Program-made: the position numbers and the translations under genes
The notes under the pieces: model-generated
The model's input: the letters and a program-made list of their open reading frames with translations, nothing else
Databases searched by the model: none
What the model was told of the DNA's origin: nothing
From: Lepus europaeus
Taxonomy: Eukaryota > Chordata > Mammalia > Lagomorpha > Leporidae
DNA: 64,000 nucleotides
Reading direction: 5' to 3'
NCBI RefSeq assembly: GCF_033115175.1
Contig: NC_084836.1
Span: 65,639,297 to 65,703,296 of the forward strand
Shown: piece by piece, positions 34,503 to 44,966 of the stretch
Layout of the letters: every line of letters starts with the position of its first letter
How positions within the stretch are numbered: position 1 is the first letter of the stretch

Positions 34503-34808
34503 CTTTTTTTTTTTTTTGACAGATAGGGATAGACAGTGTGAGAGAGAGGTCTTCCTTCCGTTGGTTCACTCCCCAAATGGCCGCTACAGCCGGAGATACG
34601 CTGATCTGAAGCCAGGAGCCAGCTGCTTCTTCCCGGTCTCCCACACGGGTGCAGGCACCCAAGCACTTGGGCCATCCTCCACTGCCCTCCCGGGCCTCAG
34701 CAGAGAGCTGGACTGGAAGAGGAGCAACCGGGACTAGAACCCGGCACCCATACCGGATATTGACACCACAGGCGGAGGATTAGCTAAGTGAGCCACGGGG
34801 TTGGCCCC
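34503..34808 (-). repeat. CSINE (young type, slightly short)
   Basis: Inverted copy (TTTTTTTGACAGATAGGGAT ... GAGCCACGGGGTTGGCCCCC) flanked by similar CTTTTAA sequences. Confidence 0.9.
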
Positions 34809-35151
34809 CTTTTAATCTCTTTTTGTTATTGCATTGCACTGGTTAGATTTCTGACATAATGTTGAATTGCATTAGATATAAAGAGCATGTTAATATTTTT
34901 CCTAATTTTTAAGAAATGCATATAGTATTTTCCCATTTAGAATATGTGTACACTCAGTTGTAGACATCTTTAATAGTGAAGTTTAGTTATTTTATAAGTT
35001 GACTAATTTTTTTTTAATCATAACATGGTGTTAAAATTTATCAAATGTTCTTTCTATAGGTTCTATGATATTTTTTCAGGATTTTAAGATTTTTTAGAAA
35101 TTTTTATTAATATAAATAGAACAGATTTCATGTATTTCACAGGGTAATTTC

Positions 35152-35472
35152 TTTTTTTAAGATTTTATTTATTTATTTTAGAGGTAGAGTTACAGATAGA
35201 GAGAGGGAGAGACAGAGAGAAAGGTATTCCATCCACTGGTTCATTCTCCAAATGGCCCCAACTGCCGGCGCTGGGCTGATCCAGAGTCAGGAGTTTCTTC
35301 TGGGTCTCCCACACAGGTGCAGGGGCCCAAGCACTTGGTCCATCTTCCATTGCTTTGCCAGGCCGTAACAGAGAGCTGGATTGGAAGTGGAGCAGCGGGA
35401 CTTGAACTGGTGTCCACATAGGATGTCTTTGATGCAGGCAGCCCAGCCTACCATTCCACAGCACCGGTCCCT
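35152..35472 (-). repeat. CSINE (older type)
   Basis: Inverted copy (TTTAAGATTTTATTTATTTA ... TTCCACAGCACCGGTCC); GGTAATTTCTT and GGATAATTTCTT flank it. Confidence 0.93.
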
Positions 35473-35666
35473 ACGGGATAATTTCTTATTCTTTTACTCA
35501 GTTAATATGGTGAGTATGGTATTAAACAATTAAGGCCTTCCCAATCTAACAATTTGCTCATAATGAGCAACTTTTATTATATTTAATTCAAGAGAAATCT
35601 CAATTTTATAATATAGAACAGGCATTCTGTGCTTAAGTTAATAGAATATTTAGAAAATAAATATTG

Positions 35667-35983
35667 TGGGGCTGGCACTGTGGCACAACAGGTTAAGGCC
35701 TCAGCCTGCAGCACTGGCATCCCATATAAGCACCGGTTTGAGTTCCCACTGCTCCTCTTCCAATCCAGCTAATGCACCTGGGAAAGCAGCAGACGATGGC
35801 CCAGGTACTTGGGCCCTTGCACCCATGTGGGAGACCCAGAAAAAGCTCCCGGCTCCTGGCTTCAGATTGGCTCAGCTCTGGCCATTGAAACCATTTGGGG
35901 AGTGAGCCAGTGAATGGAAGACCTCTCCCCTCCCCATGCCCCATAACTCTGTCTTTCAAATAAATTAAATTAAAAAAAAAAGA
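35667..35983 (+). repeat. CSINE (older type)
   Basis: Complete plus-strand copy (GGGGCTGGCACTGTGGCACA ... CTGTCTTTCAAATAAATTAA). Confidence 0.93.
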
Positions 35984-36619
35984 AATTTTGTACAATAAAC
36001 ACTATACAGACATTAAAACAAGATCTGAGCTTAAATTCTCTGAACTTAAGGTAATAAAAACTAGACGTCAACAACAAAAATCTATCATCTAAGTAAATAA
36101 ATCATATTGAAATAAGAAACCTCCTCTAAATAACTCAGTGTGAAAGAGAAAAGAGAAAGAAAAATATTTATAAAACAATGAAAATAAAAACAAATTATAT
36201 TGAAAGCTATGCAAAGTTTTAAACATAACTCATTTAAATAGAAACTGAAGGTAATGTAAGCATTCAACATATACATTAAGAAAAATAAGGCTAATAAAAC
36301 AGAATAACTTAGGAAAATAAATTGAGCTAATTATGTTGGTGTGTGGATGTACATGCAATTTATTGCTAAATTTAATGTGTATCCAGTATTTGTAATGTTT
36401 TACATGTTGCTATTTTGAATACAAAATTTTGCATAAGAAAAACAAAACAAAAACACTAGTGAGTAGACATCATAAAATAAATAGTTTAAAAATAGCAATA
36501 TGAAACAAAATCCTAAAGGTATGAAGTCAAACCTTTGGTAAGTTTAACTGAGGGGAAAAATAGGATAAAACGTCTAGGATGAGAACCAGACATTTAAAGG
36601 AGCACACTATCACGAGAAG
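35984..36619. other. A-rich sequence, possibly decayed L1
   Basis: Highly A-rich on the plus strand, as in L1 sense DNA, but no decisive match. Confidence 0.3.
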
Positions 36620-36903
36620 CTGGGGCTGCCGTGGTGATGCAGCAGGGTAAACCGCTGTTTGCATCCCCAGCATTCCCTGTCAGAGTTGCTGGTTCAAGTC
36701 CAGCTGCTCCACTTCCAATCAAAATTCCAGCAGATGCACCTGGGAAAGTAGCAGAAGATGGCCCAAGTAATTGGGCCCTGCCACCCATGTGAGAAAGCAG
36801 GTGGTTTCTCTACAGCTGTTACTGCCCTTTGACTAGTGAATCAACAGATAGAAGATCTCTTTCTCACTCTGCCTTTCATATATGTAAATCTTTAAATTTT
36901 TAT
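36620..36903 (+). repeat. CSINE (older type)
   Basis: GCTGGGGCTGCCGTGGTGAT head, CACCTGGGAAAGTAGCAGAA body, TCTGCCTTTCATATATGTAA tail; some internal loss. Confidence 0.88.
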
Positions 36904-37676
36904 AGGAATCCATTTCCTAACATTGATAATATATTAATTTGTTGTATTGTTTTTATCATATTTTAATGTTAGGATTCAAGAAAATATCTTTGAAAAATTA
37001 TTCAAATCCGGTAGATAATACAGATTTTCAAATCAATCTATAAACTGTGAAAATAATAGGACATAAATAGAAACTAATTAAACCAATAAGCACCATACTG
37101 AGTATTTGCCAGACATTTACTTGAAGAGTCCCATGACAAGACAGTTTTGCAACAATGATATCACCTCCATTTTATTTTTTATTTTGCTTTGCTTCTTGAT
37201 GGAATTATTAGTATTTAGATGATTTATCAATATTGTGGTATAATATTTGGTACCACTCCTCTGTACAACTATTTGACAAAGTCAATAATTTACATTACAT
37301 TAGCACTGTAAATCCTTTTGCAAAGATTGAGCAATGGCAAACCTGATTATGATCTAAGGAAAACAAAGCTTGTAGAATATTCGATTGTGTGCATCTCTCT
37401 TTCTACCTCCCCAATAGATAGATGAATATGTAGATATTCATATTTATAGAAATATCAATAAATTTATTACCAGTATTAATATATTAGTACTATAATTTAA
37501 TTGAAATTTCGAATACAACTAACCCAACTAAAACAAGAATCACAAGTTTGTGTAATACCTAGAAATCATATTACCTAGAAATATTTTTTAAAGTATCAGT
37601 TTTTATTGAGATTAGATTTTAATTTGTTTTCTCAGAAATGATTTGATTTAATTCATTTTAAAAGAATCTATTGATG
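36904..37676. other. AT-rich intergenic, nothing recognised
   Basis: No gene or repeat recognised. Confidence 0.35.
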
Positions 37677-37997
37677 ATTTTTTTAAAGATTTTATTCATT
37701 TATTTGAGAGGTAGAGTTACAGAGAGAGAGAGAGAGACAGAGAGAAAGGTCTTCCATCCTGTGGTTCACTCCCCAAATGGCTGCGATGGCTAGAGCTGGG
37801 CTGATCTGAAGCCAGGAGCTTCTTCCGGGTCTTCCACATGGGTGCAGGGACCCAAGCACTTGGGCCATCTTTCACTGCTTTCCCAGGCCACAGAAGAGAG
37901 CTGGATCCAAAGTGCAGCGGCCGGGACTCGAACCGGTGCCCATGTGGGATGCCGGCACCACAGGCGGATTAATCTAGTGTGCCACAGCGTCAGCCCC
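37677..37997 (-). repeat. CSINE (older type)
   Basis: Inverted copy (TTTAAAGATTTTATTCATTT ... GTGCCACAGCGTCAGCCCC). Confidence 0.93.
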
Positions 37998-38127
37998 ATG
38001 ATGACTTTAAAAATGAAAATAAATCTTAACCTCTGAAACTTTTCTTGGAAATGCTTCCACAGGGAGTTATTGATAATATTGATCTTGGTTGAGTCTTAGT
38101 TTATACATGGCTGGAGGTCAATGAAAA

Positions 38128-38640
38128 GATAACTCTTCAACAACAGCCTTTCTGGAGCACTCTGTCCCTAGACTATAAATCAGAGGATTCAGCATAGGAA
38201 TGATCAGAGTGTGGAACACAGCTAGCAGCCTGCTTTGCTCTGGTGCGGAGATGGCCCTGGGCTGGGCGTACATGAAGACGGTTCCATAGAATGAATTCAG
38301 CTCGGCTACCTGGGAGCCACAGGTGGAGGAGGTCTTGCTCCTGCCACGGGTGGAGGGGATCTTGGCACAGAGCAGAGGCTGTGAGCGCAGGAAGCCAGGA
38401 AGACAGCCCAGCCGTGGTGCTGATGGTGCCCAGCGCAGAGGACAAAAGGCAGGAGCTCATTCACAAAGGGGTCGACGCGTGCGATCTCCATCAGGGCTGG
38501 GACATCGCAGCAAAAATGCCCCGGTCCGTCTCCTGCCAGAAACGCAGGCTGAAGGCGAAGCCTGTTTGCATCGTGGAGTGGGTGCGGCGGCAGCTGTAGG
38601 AGCCCATCAGCAAACGCAGGCCAGCCGGCTGAGACAGGCG
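38128..38640 (-). pseudogene. Olfactory receptor pseudogene, family 9, C-terminal half only
   Basis: Reads on the minus strand as a close relative of the intact OR at 43600-44526. LLMGSYSCRR corresponds to QLVTGSYLCGC of the intact gene, QTGFAFSLRF to QTGFTFSLRF, then MYAQP, SAPEQS and PMLNPLIYSL. The first roughly 135 residues (TM1-TM3) are absent, with the break at about 38640 where SINE-like DNA begins. Within the remainder the reading frame shifts several times, e.g. between the TM4 and TM5 regions and within TM6. It therefore cannot make a receptor. It probably arose by tandem duplication with the intact family-9 gene 5.5 kb away, which has the same orientation. The C-terminus after PMLNPLIYSL differs from that of the intact copy. 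Confidence 0.9.
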
Positions 38641-38664
38641 CGAAGCCCGCGGGAGAGCAAAAGC

Positions 38665-38772
38665 TGCCGCAGCCATGGCGGTCCTCTGAGAGCAGACCAG
38701 CAGGTGGACGATGCCTCTCTCTTTCTGTCACTCTGCTTTTCAAATAAATTTTCAAAAGTCTTTAAAAAACAA
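38665..38772 (+). repeat. CSINE 3' fragment
   Basis: CAGCAGGTGGACGATGCCTC, a CT-rich stretch and CTGCTTTTCAAATAAATTTT. It abuts the truncated end of the OR pseudogene. Confidence 0.8.
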
Positions 38773-39402
38773 ATATATTAGCGTAGCAAATTTCTTCTTA
38801 TGGGTACATTCTTTTGGTTCTGTTTCTACTAATACACTTCTTTTGTAGAAGGAGGACATATTTCAATTTCTACAAGTAATTAATAAAAATACCAACATAA
38901 AGTAAGTAAAATTATAATCAATAATTTGAAGCTACGCTAATAAAAAATTAAAATTGGGAGAAAAGGTTTAGAAAGAAGTTTAAAAAATTAATTTTTTCAT
39001 ACAGAAACTCAATGCAAAAAAACATGTTTACTTTTTTGAATTGAAAGTAAACATTAATAAATGTAAACAGCCTAAATAAATATATCATTTCAAACATAAT
39101 TTCCTGACTTCTTAACCTCAGAGTCATTGTGCATCTACACATATCAAGGAGAATTTAGTGGAAACCTGGAGGGGATTCCGCACTATGAATTATTTTACTG
39201 AAAAGTTTTTTCTTCAAGCGCCACGTCATGTAATGACTTTCAAATGTACAGAACTCTTTTTGGTCTCCATGTTTCAGATGTGAAACTGTGACTCAGCATT
39301 CGGTGGCAGCAAATCAATCCCAATCAATTTCCCCAACAATTTGTAAAAAACCGTAGAGGACTTGGAAACCTGCAGAAGGGATTGGTTAAATGATGTGTGT
39401 TG
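38773..39402. other. Intergenic, nothing recognised
   Basis: AT-rich, no gene or repeat recognised. Confidence 0.35.
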
Positions 39403-39417
39403 AAGAATTTTATCACT

Positions 39418-39765
39418 GGGCCGGCACTGTGGCTCAATAGGCTAATCTTCCGCCTGTGGTGCCGGCACACCAGGTTCTAGTCCCGGTCGGGGCACCGGAT
39501 TCTGTCCCGGTTGCCCCTCTTCCAGGCCAGCTCTCTGCTGTGGCCAGGGAGTGCAGTGGAGGATGGCCCAGGTGCTTGGGCCCTGCACCCCATGGGAGAC
39601 CAGGAGAAGCACCTGGCTCCTGCCATCGGATCAGCGCGGTGCACCGGCCACAGCGCACTGGCTACAGAGGCCACTGGAGGGTGAACCAACGGCAAAGGAA
39701 GACCTTTCTCTCTGTCTCTCTCTCTCACTGTCCACTCTGCCTGTCAAAAACAAAACAAAACAAAA
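39418..39765 (+). repeat. Young CSINE with 15-bp target-site duplication
   Basis: Complete copy from GGGCCGGCACTGTGGCTCAA to CTGTCAAAAACAAAACAAAA, flanked by AAGAATTTTATCACT at 39403-39417 and 39766-39780. Confidence 0.97.
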
Positions 39766-39780
39766 AAGAATTTTATCACT

Positions 39781-40734
39781 CATTAAGCAGTTTTGTCAGA
39801 ACCTCAGACTATTTTGTATTATTGATTTATTTATCTACGTAAGAAATTGCACATCTCAGTTACTGAATGAGTTGTTAAATATATCATCATCTCCCACTTT
39901 TTTAACCACTAAAGGAAAAAACTGATAGGTCAACTCTTAGTAAAATTTGGGCAGATAATGTCTCCTATTATTTCTTGAAAACCTTAAGAGTGGGTAATTT
40001 CAGTGTTATCCAATCTCCTCTTCAGAATTAAAAAAAAAAAAAAAAGGCAAAATTTCTCTATCATGAAATGATGTAACAAGTTTGAGCTCCAACATGCCAT
40101 GGGTAATATGAAGAGAACAAATAATGTTTCTCCTTGATTTTAAATGTAAACGACTCTTAATGAAATTCATCAAAACTGTGCAAAGGATAAGACAAATTCA
40201 GGAATAACATAATTGCCAAATACCATCCATCCTGTTCACCCACTTTCTTCAGGCCAGGGAGCAGGGTGACAGGGCAGGCAGCGCCAGACGACGCAACAAG
40301 TTCGAGTGGCTTGCACAGTGCCAATTAGTTCCAACCAGTCTTCCTTGTTCAAAACAATTTGGTGAGGGATGGAAATTCCTAGAAATCTTGGGTTGTCCTG
40401 AAAGTTTCATTTTGTCCCATTTTCCACAATCACTGTAGGTTGAAATTACAGCGAAACAGCCACCAGATGGCAGCAAACTGCAACTGAGTCCAGGGTTGCC
40501 CTCTGAGCCGTAGATCCTGCAGACAGCTCGCTTCATGCTAGCAAAACCATTTCTTTTAGAATACCTTGGAAGCTTTCTGAAATCAAGCTAAAGTGTGACT
40601 TTAAAAAGCATTAGGAAATTGCATTTTTCAACTTATTAGAAGTAGAATACCTTACCGCAAGGTTGATCATATCCCAAGAATGTAAAGTTGTTTTATTATT
40701 AGAAAATCTATTAGTAATTGCCATAGTGTTAGAA
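39781..40734. other. Unique intergenic DNA with a GC-richer patch
   Basis: 40240-40540 is less AT-rich and contains TTGGGTTGTCCTGAAAGTTT, reminiscent of a mariner transposon end, and a strong CTCF-like motif. No gene recognised. Confidence 0.4.
40460..40473 (+). promoter_or_regulatory. Candidate CTCF motif
   Basis: CCACCAGATGGCAG matches the simplified CTCF core CCASYAGRKGGCRS at every position. Binding is inferred only from the motif. Confidence 0.45.
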
Positions 40735-40873
40735 CAAGGGATCATGAAGGCATTGGGTCTGATAGCTCAAGAACCTGGGTTCCTGACACCTGTGTGGAAG
40801 ACCCGGGCTGAGTTCCTTCAGACCTGGATGTTACAATGTTGCAGGCATTTGGAGAGTAAACCAGCAAATGAGA

Positions 40874-40917
<44 letters not shown>

Positions 40918-40925
40918 TCAACATT
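40735..40925 (+). repeat. CSINE fragment
   Basis: CCTGTGTGGAAGACCCGGGC, GCATTTGGAGAGTAAACCAG and a (TC)n run ending in ACACACATC. The head is lost. Confidence 0.75.
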
Positions 40926-41325
40926 CGAAGCAGTTTGTTCTCTGAATATACAACATCAGGTGTGCAGCAATTTTTATCTCAATCATATCCCTGTTTTCTG
41001 ATCCACAAGTTGACTTTGAGAACTCAGCTGCTAGTCTAAACTTGGCGTATTTCCTCTAGTGACTTCTATGTGTCCTTGATATTTGCAGCCTCAGTATGAT
41101 GACACTGCCCTGTATACTTCCCTGTTGGATATTCTGTTTGGAATCATCTTTACATCATTTCCATTAGACATATTGTGGATTCTCTCACACTATTATCGAT
41201 ATTCTGCACGTTGACCTCATGTCTATTGCTTGATCTCTTTTGCTATTTGTTTTCAAATAGCCTAATTCTTTATTCAGTTGTTCTCCACCAGTATTTAAGT
41301 TATTGATTTTAAGTTTTAATTTTAA
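40926..41325. other. Intergenic, nothing recognised
   Basis: No gene or repeat recognised. Confidence 0.35.
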
Positions 41326-41327
41326 GG

Positions 41328-41660
41328 CTTTTTTTTTTTTAAAAAAAAAGGTTTATTTCTTTATTTGAAAGGTAGATTTGGGGGGAAGAAGGGGGTGTCT
41401 TCCATCCACTGGTTCGCCCCCCAGATGGCCGCAGCAGCCAGTTCTGGGCCAAGCTAAAGCCAGGAACCAAGAATTCCATTCTCATCTCCTACATGAGTAA
41501 GAGGCTCAGGTACTTCGGCCATGTCCTACTGCTTTCCCCGGGTGCATTAGCAGGGAGCTGGATCAGGAATGGAGCAGCGGGACTCAAACCAGCACTGTGA
41601 TACCGGATGCCAGCATCACAAGCAGCAGCTTAACCCATTGAGTCAAAGCACTGACTCCTT
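41328..41660 (-). repeat. CSINE (older type)
   Basis: Inverted copy (GGTTTATTTCTTTATTTGAA ... CATTGAGTCAAAGCACTGAC). Confidence 0.9.
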
Positions 41661-42153
41661 GTGTAGTCAATTATTAAAAAAACTGATACCCAAAATTACA
41701 TGCAAATGTTCACTGCTCAGTACCAAAGATTGATTAAAATGTTAAAATAGGAGCACAAAAAGAGCTTTTACACAAATAATGACAAGAGAGGGGTCAACTT
41801 GGTTAAGTTCCAAAACTGACCCTATGGCCACATTGCTCCTAAGGAATGGTTGTTTCTAGGCTGTTGGAATGTGTATTGGAATACATTTTGGATTAAAAGA
41901 TTGGGAAACTTTACAGGTATTAAGTTCTGCCTCTACCAGCTACTTCATCTCCTGATGCTTTATATTCCTTGTCTGAAAAACAGATAAAAAAACAATCTAT
42001 GGTGTATCAACCCCACTCCATAAAAAAGCTTTTATTATGTTATGTAACACTTTGTATTAAAAAGAGAGTGGAGAAATAAAGGTAGCAGAATGTTATGGAA
42101 ACATTTTTGAAGTGAAGAATTGCTGCTTCCAAGATGTATTAGGGACCCCTTTT
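41661..42153. other. Intergenic, nothing recognised
   Basis: No gene or repeat recognised. Confidence 0.35.
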
Positions 42154-42168
42154 AAAATGTGTTAACTA

Positions 42169-42507
42169 GGCCGGCGCCACCGCTCACTAGGCTAATCCTC
42201 CGCCTTGCAGCGCCGGCACACCGGGTTCTAGTCCCGGTCGGGGCGCCGGATCCTGTCCCGGTTGCCCCTCTTCCAGGCCAGCTCTCTGCTGTGGCCAGGG
42301 AGTGCAGTGGAGGATGGCCCAAGTGCTTGGGCCCTGCACCCCATGGGAGACCAGGAGAAGCACCTGGCTCCTGCCATCGGATCAGCGCGGTGCGCTGGCC
42401 GCAGCACGCCTACCACGGCGGACATTGGGGGGTGAACCAACGGCAAAGGAAGACCTTTCTCTCTGTCTCTCTCTCTCTCACTGTCCACTCTGCCTGTCAA
42501 AAAAAAA
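42169..42507 (+). repeat. Young CSINE with 15-bp target-site duplication
   Basis: Complete copy (GGCCGGCGCCACCGCTCACT ... CTGCCTGTCAAAAAA) flanked by AAAATGTGTTAACTA at 42154-42168 and 42508-42522. Confidence 0.97.
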
Positions 42508-42522
42508 AAAATGTGTTAACTA

Positions 42523-42989
42523 TAGAACAATGCTCCCCAGGAAGCAAATCCAGGTACACAGGGAACAATCACCTTTCACTCAAGTGCGCTTTGTAAATTT
42601 TGCCACTAACACGATGGGTTTTACCTTGTGAAAAATGTAAGCAATAATACACACAAATATAGTATGATTTTCATTATTATGTAACAATAATTCTTAATAT
42701 CGAATCAAAGCATAATTAAATGAAAATAGTATTGTTACCTCATAAATTGAAAATACATATGCTTTCATATATTTTAATAAAATTAAATTATTTTATACCT
42801 ATATTATTAGTTATATTAATTTATAAAACTTAAAAACTGAAACTTGTTCCTATAAATAAATATCTTTGACATAATAATTTTATAAAAACAAGAGTAACTA
42901 GGATCCTTAGAAAATCAACTTTGTCTAAGATATAGCAATGTATATAGTATGTGACAGTACCATCTCCCACATACTATTCCTTTCTCTTT
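42523..42989. other. AT-rich intergenic
   Basis: No gene or repeat recognised. Confidence 0.35.
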
Positions 42990-43309
42990 TTTTAAAGATT
43001 TATTTATTGATTTGAAAGGCAGAGTTACAGAAAGAGGGAGAGACAGAGGGAGGTCTTCCATCCGCCAGTTCACTCCCCAAATGGCTGCAACGGCCAGAGC
43101 TGGGCCGATCCAAAGCCAGGAGCCAGGAGCTTCTTCTGGGTCTCCCATGTGGGTGCAGCGGCCCAAGCACTTGTGCCATCTTCCACTGCTTTCTTAAGCT
43201 CATTAGCAGGGAGCTGGATCTGAAGTGGAACAGCCAGGACTCGAACCGTCGCCAATATGAGATTCCAGCACCGCAGGTGGCTTTTCCCACAATGCCACAG
43301 TGCAGGCTC
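42990..43309 (-). repeat. CSINE (older type)
   Basis: Inverted copy (TTTAAAGATTTATTTATTGA ... ATGCCACAGTGCAGGCTC). Confidence 0.93.
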
Positions 43310-43615
43310 TATTTTTTTATTTTTCATAGATCTATTTACTAGAGTGATGGAGAGAGAGAGAGAGAGAGAGAGAGACAAGTTCTCACTTGCTGATTCACTC
43401 TCCAAATGCTTGCAATGGCCAGGAGTGGGCCAGGCTGAATCCAGGAACCAGGAACTCAATCCTGATACCTGACACCAACTGTTTGAGCCATATTCTGCTG
43501 TCTCCCAGGTTCTGTAATAGTAAGAAGCTGGACTCAGGAGCTAGAGCCAGAACTCCAACTAGCGCATTTGATGCGGGGTATAGTTTATTAACTGCTGAGC
43601 TAAACACCTGCTCCT
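43310..43615 (-). repeat. Old CSINE overlapping the 3' end of an OR gene
   Basis: Inverted copy with a (GA)n run at 43348-43375. Its head on the minus strand starts GAGCAGGTGTTTAGCTCAGC, an old-CSINE head. That head contains the last codons and the stop codon of the family-9 OR at 43600-44526. Strong divergence implies an old insertion. Confidence 0.88.
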
Positions 43616-44526
43616 CTACGTATTATCCTTTTCACAGCCTCTTTCACATCTTTGTTTCTCAGACTATATATGAGCGGGTTTAGCATTGGTATGATAAGTG
43701 TGTAGAACACAGCTACGATCTTGCTTTGCTCTGGTGCAGAGATGGCCCCAGGCTGGGCGTACATGAAGAAGACGGTTCCATAGAATAAACTCACCCCGGC
43801 TACGTGGGAGCCACAGGTGGAGAAGGTCTTGCTCCTGCCGCGGGCGGAGGGGATCTTGAGCACAGTGCAGAGGATGTAAGCGTAGGAAACCAGGATGATA
43901 GCCGTGGTGCTGATGATGATGAGCGCAGAGAGGACAAACAGCACGATCTTATTCACAAAGGGGTCGACGCACGCAATCTTGATCAGGGCTGGGACGTCAC
44001 AGAAAAAATGGTCCAGTCTGTTTTCTCCACAGAAACGCAGGCTGAAGGTGAAGCCTGTTTGCACAACAGAGTTGATACAGCCGCAGAGATAGGATCCAGT
44101 GACCAACTGAACGCAGACTTTCTGGGACATGTGCACTGGGTAGAGCAGAGGGGAGCAAATGGCCGAGAATCGATCAAATGCCATTACGGCCAGGAGGAAG
44201 CCTTCTGTTGTGACAAACAGGGCGAAGAAGAAAAACTGGGCTGCACAGCCATTGTATGAGATCTTCTTTTCCTTGGTCAAGAAGTTGGCTAACGTCTTGG
44301 GAGCAATGACTGTGGAGTAGCAGAGATCTAAGTAAGACAAATTGCTAAGGAAGAAATACATTGGTGTGTGGAGCTTGATGTCTCCCCTGATGACAATTAT
44401 CATGCTCACGTTTCCCAACACAATGACCATGTAGACCATCAAGAACATCAAGAATAAGAGAAGCTGCAGTTCCGGGGGAGCTCTAAATCCCAGCAGAATG
44501 AAGTCGGTCACCTCCGAATCATTCAT
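43600..44526 (-). CDS. Olfactory receptor, family 9-like
   Basis: Intact 308-residue class II odorant receptor, expected at the ciliary membrane of olfactory neurons. Motifs: N2-D-S glycosylation site; GN in TM1 (38-39); LHTPMYFFLSNLS (52-64); MAFDRFSAICSPLLYP (115-130, with MAFDRF for the usual MAYDR); Cys94/Cys176; SYAYILCTVLKI (214-225); KTFSTCGSH in TM6 (233-241); PMLNPLIYSLRN (280-291). The frame is open 111 bp further upstream (ATG at 44637). I chose 44526 because MNDSEVTDFILLGF is the normal family N-terminus and a pyrimidine-rich splice acceptor lies about 20 bp upstream. The last residues GAGV and the TAG stop are encoded by the head of an inserted SINE. It is similar to OR9 receptors such as OR9K and OR9Q. 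It might be the rabbit counterpart of human OR9R1P, but this is not established. Confidence 0.9.
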   Translation of the reverse strand: MNDSEVTDFILLGFRAPPELQLLLFLMFLMVYMVIVLGNVSMIIVIRGDIKLHTPMYFFLSNLSYLDLCYSTVIAPKTLANFLTKEKKISYNGCAAQFFFFALFVTTEGFLLAVMAFDRFSAICSPLLYPVHMSQKVCVQLVTGSYLCGCINSVVQTGFTFSLRFCGENRLDHFFCDVPALIKIACVDPFVNKIVLFVLSALIIISTTAIILVSYAYILCTVLKIPSARGRSKTFSTCGSHVAGVSLFYGTVFFMYAQPGAISAPEQSKIVAVFYTLIIPMLNPLIYSLRNKDVKEAVKRIIRRGAGV

Positions 44527-44578
44527 TTTAGCTCCCTCTTCATGGCTGAGATGTAGGTAGAAATGGAGGAGTGACGAA
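44524..44578 (-). promoter_or_regulatory. Predicted splice acceptor and short upstream ORF
   Basis: On the minus strand a pyrimidine-rich run (CTCCTCCATTTCTACCTAC) is followed by ATCTCAG, with the exon starting at about 44545. The exon leader contains an upstream ATG at 44543 that reads six codons and stops at a TGA overlapping the main ATG (AAAATGA). Inferred from sequence only. Confidence 0.5.
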
Positions 44579-44704
44579 AATGAGAGAAATGAAATGATCA
44601 GAACCCTTGCATTACTGTGAGTAACTGGTGAACCCACATGGAAGAAAGTTTGTCACAGGAGTCCCAAAATTTTATAAAAGCATCTTTGTAGATTACTATT
44701 TTTT

Positions 44705-44966
44705 TTTTTTTAATTTTTGACAGGCAGAGTGGACAGAGAGAGAGAGAGACAGAGAGAAAGGTCTTCCTTTGCCGCTGGTTCACCCTCCAATGGCCGCCGC
44801 GGTAGCGCGCTGCGGCCGGCGCACCGCGCTGTTCCGATGGCAGGAGCCAGGTGCTTATCCTGGTCTCCCATGGGGTGCAGAGCCCAAACACCTGGGCCAT
44901 CCTCCACTGCACTCCCTGGCCACAGCAGAGAGCTGGCCTGGAAGAGGGGCAACCGGGACAGGATTG
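44705..44966 (-). repeat. Young CSINE, 5'-truncated, with 24-bp target-site duplication
   Basis: Inverted copy with poly-T, GACAGGCAGAGTGGACAGAG and body, ending at CAACCGGGACAGGATTG. The tRNA-like head with its Pol III boxes is missing. Perfect 24-bp direct repeats at 44680-44703 and 44967-44990 show that truncation happened during insertion. Confidence 0.95.

Larger units (their letters stand above)
34283..35600 (-). mobile_element. Old LINE-1 fragment with two SINE insertions
   Basis: Sequence outside the SINEs reads as antisense L1 ORF2: TTGCACTGGTTAGATTTCTG, then GACATAATGTTGAATTGCAT, AAATTTATCAAATGTTCTTT and CAGTTAATATGGTGAGTATG. It is decayed. Confidence 0.7.

Noticed and set aside
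40405-40425. Possible mariner transposon end (TTGGGTTGTCCTGAAAGTTT)
   Set aside because: Only about 20 bp resembles a mariner terminus; no partner end or transposase remnant was seen.
42169-42250. tRNA-like A and B boxes at SINE heads
   Set aside because: They belong to tRNA-derived SINEs. No window segment has a full tRNA cloverleaf outside these repeats.
43804-44259. 151-codon plus-strand frame opposite the family-9 OR, and similar frames opposite other ORs (e.g. 61644-62225, 17243-17530)
   Set aside because: Antisense shadows of real OR genes; no independent motifs.
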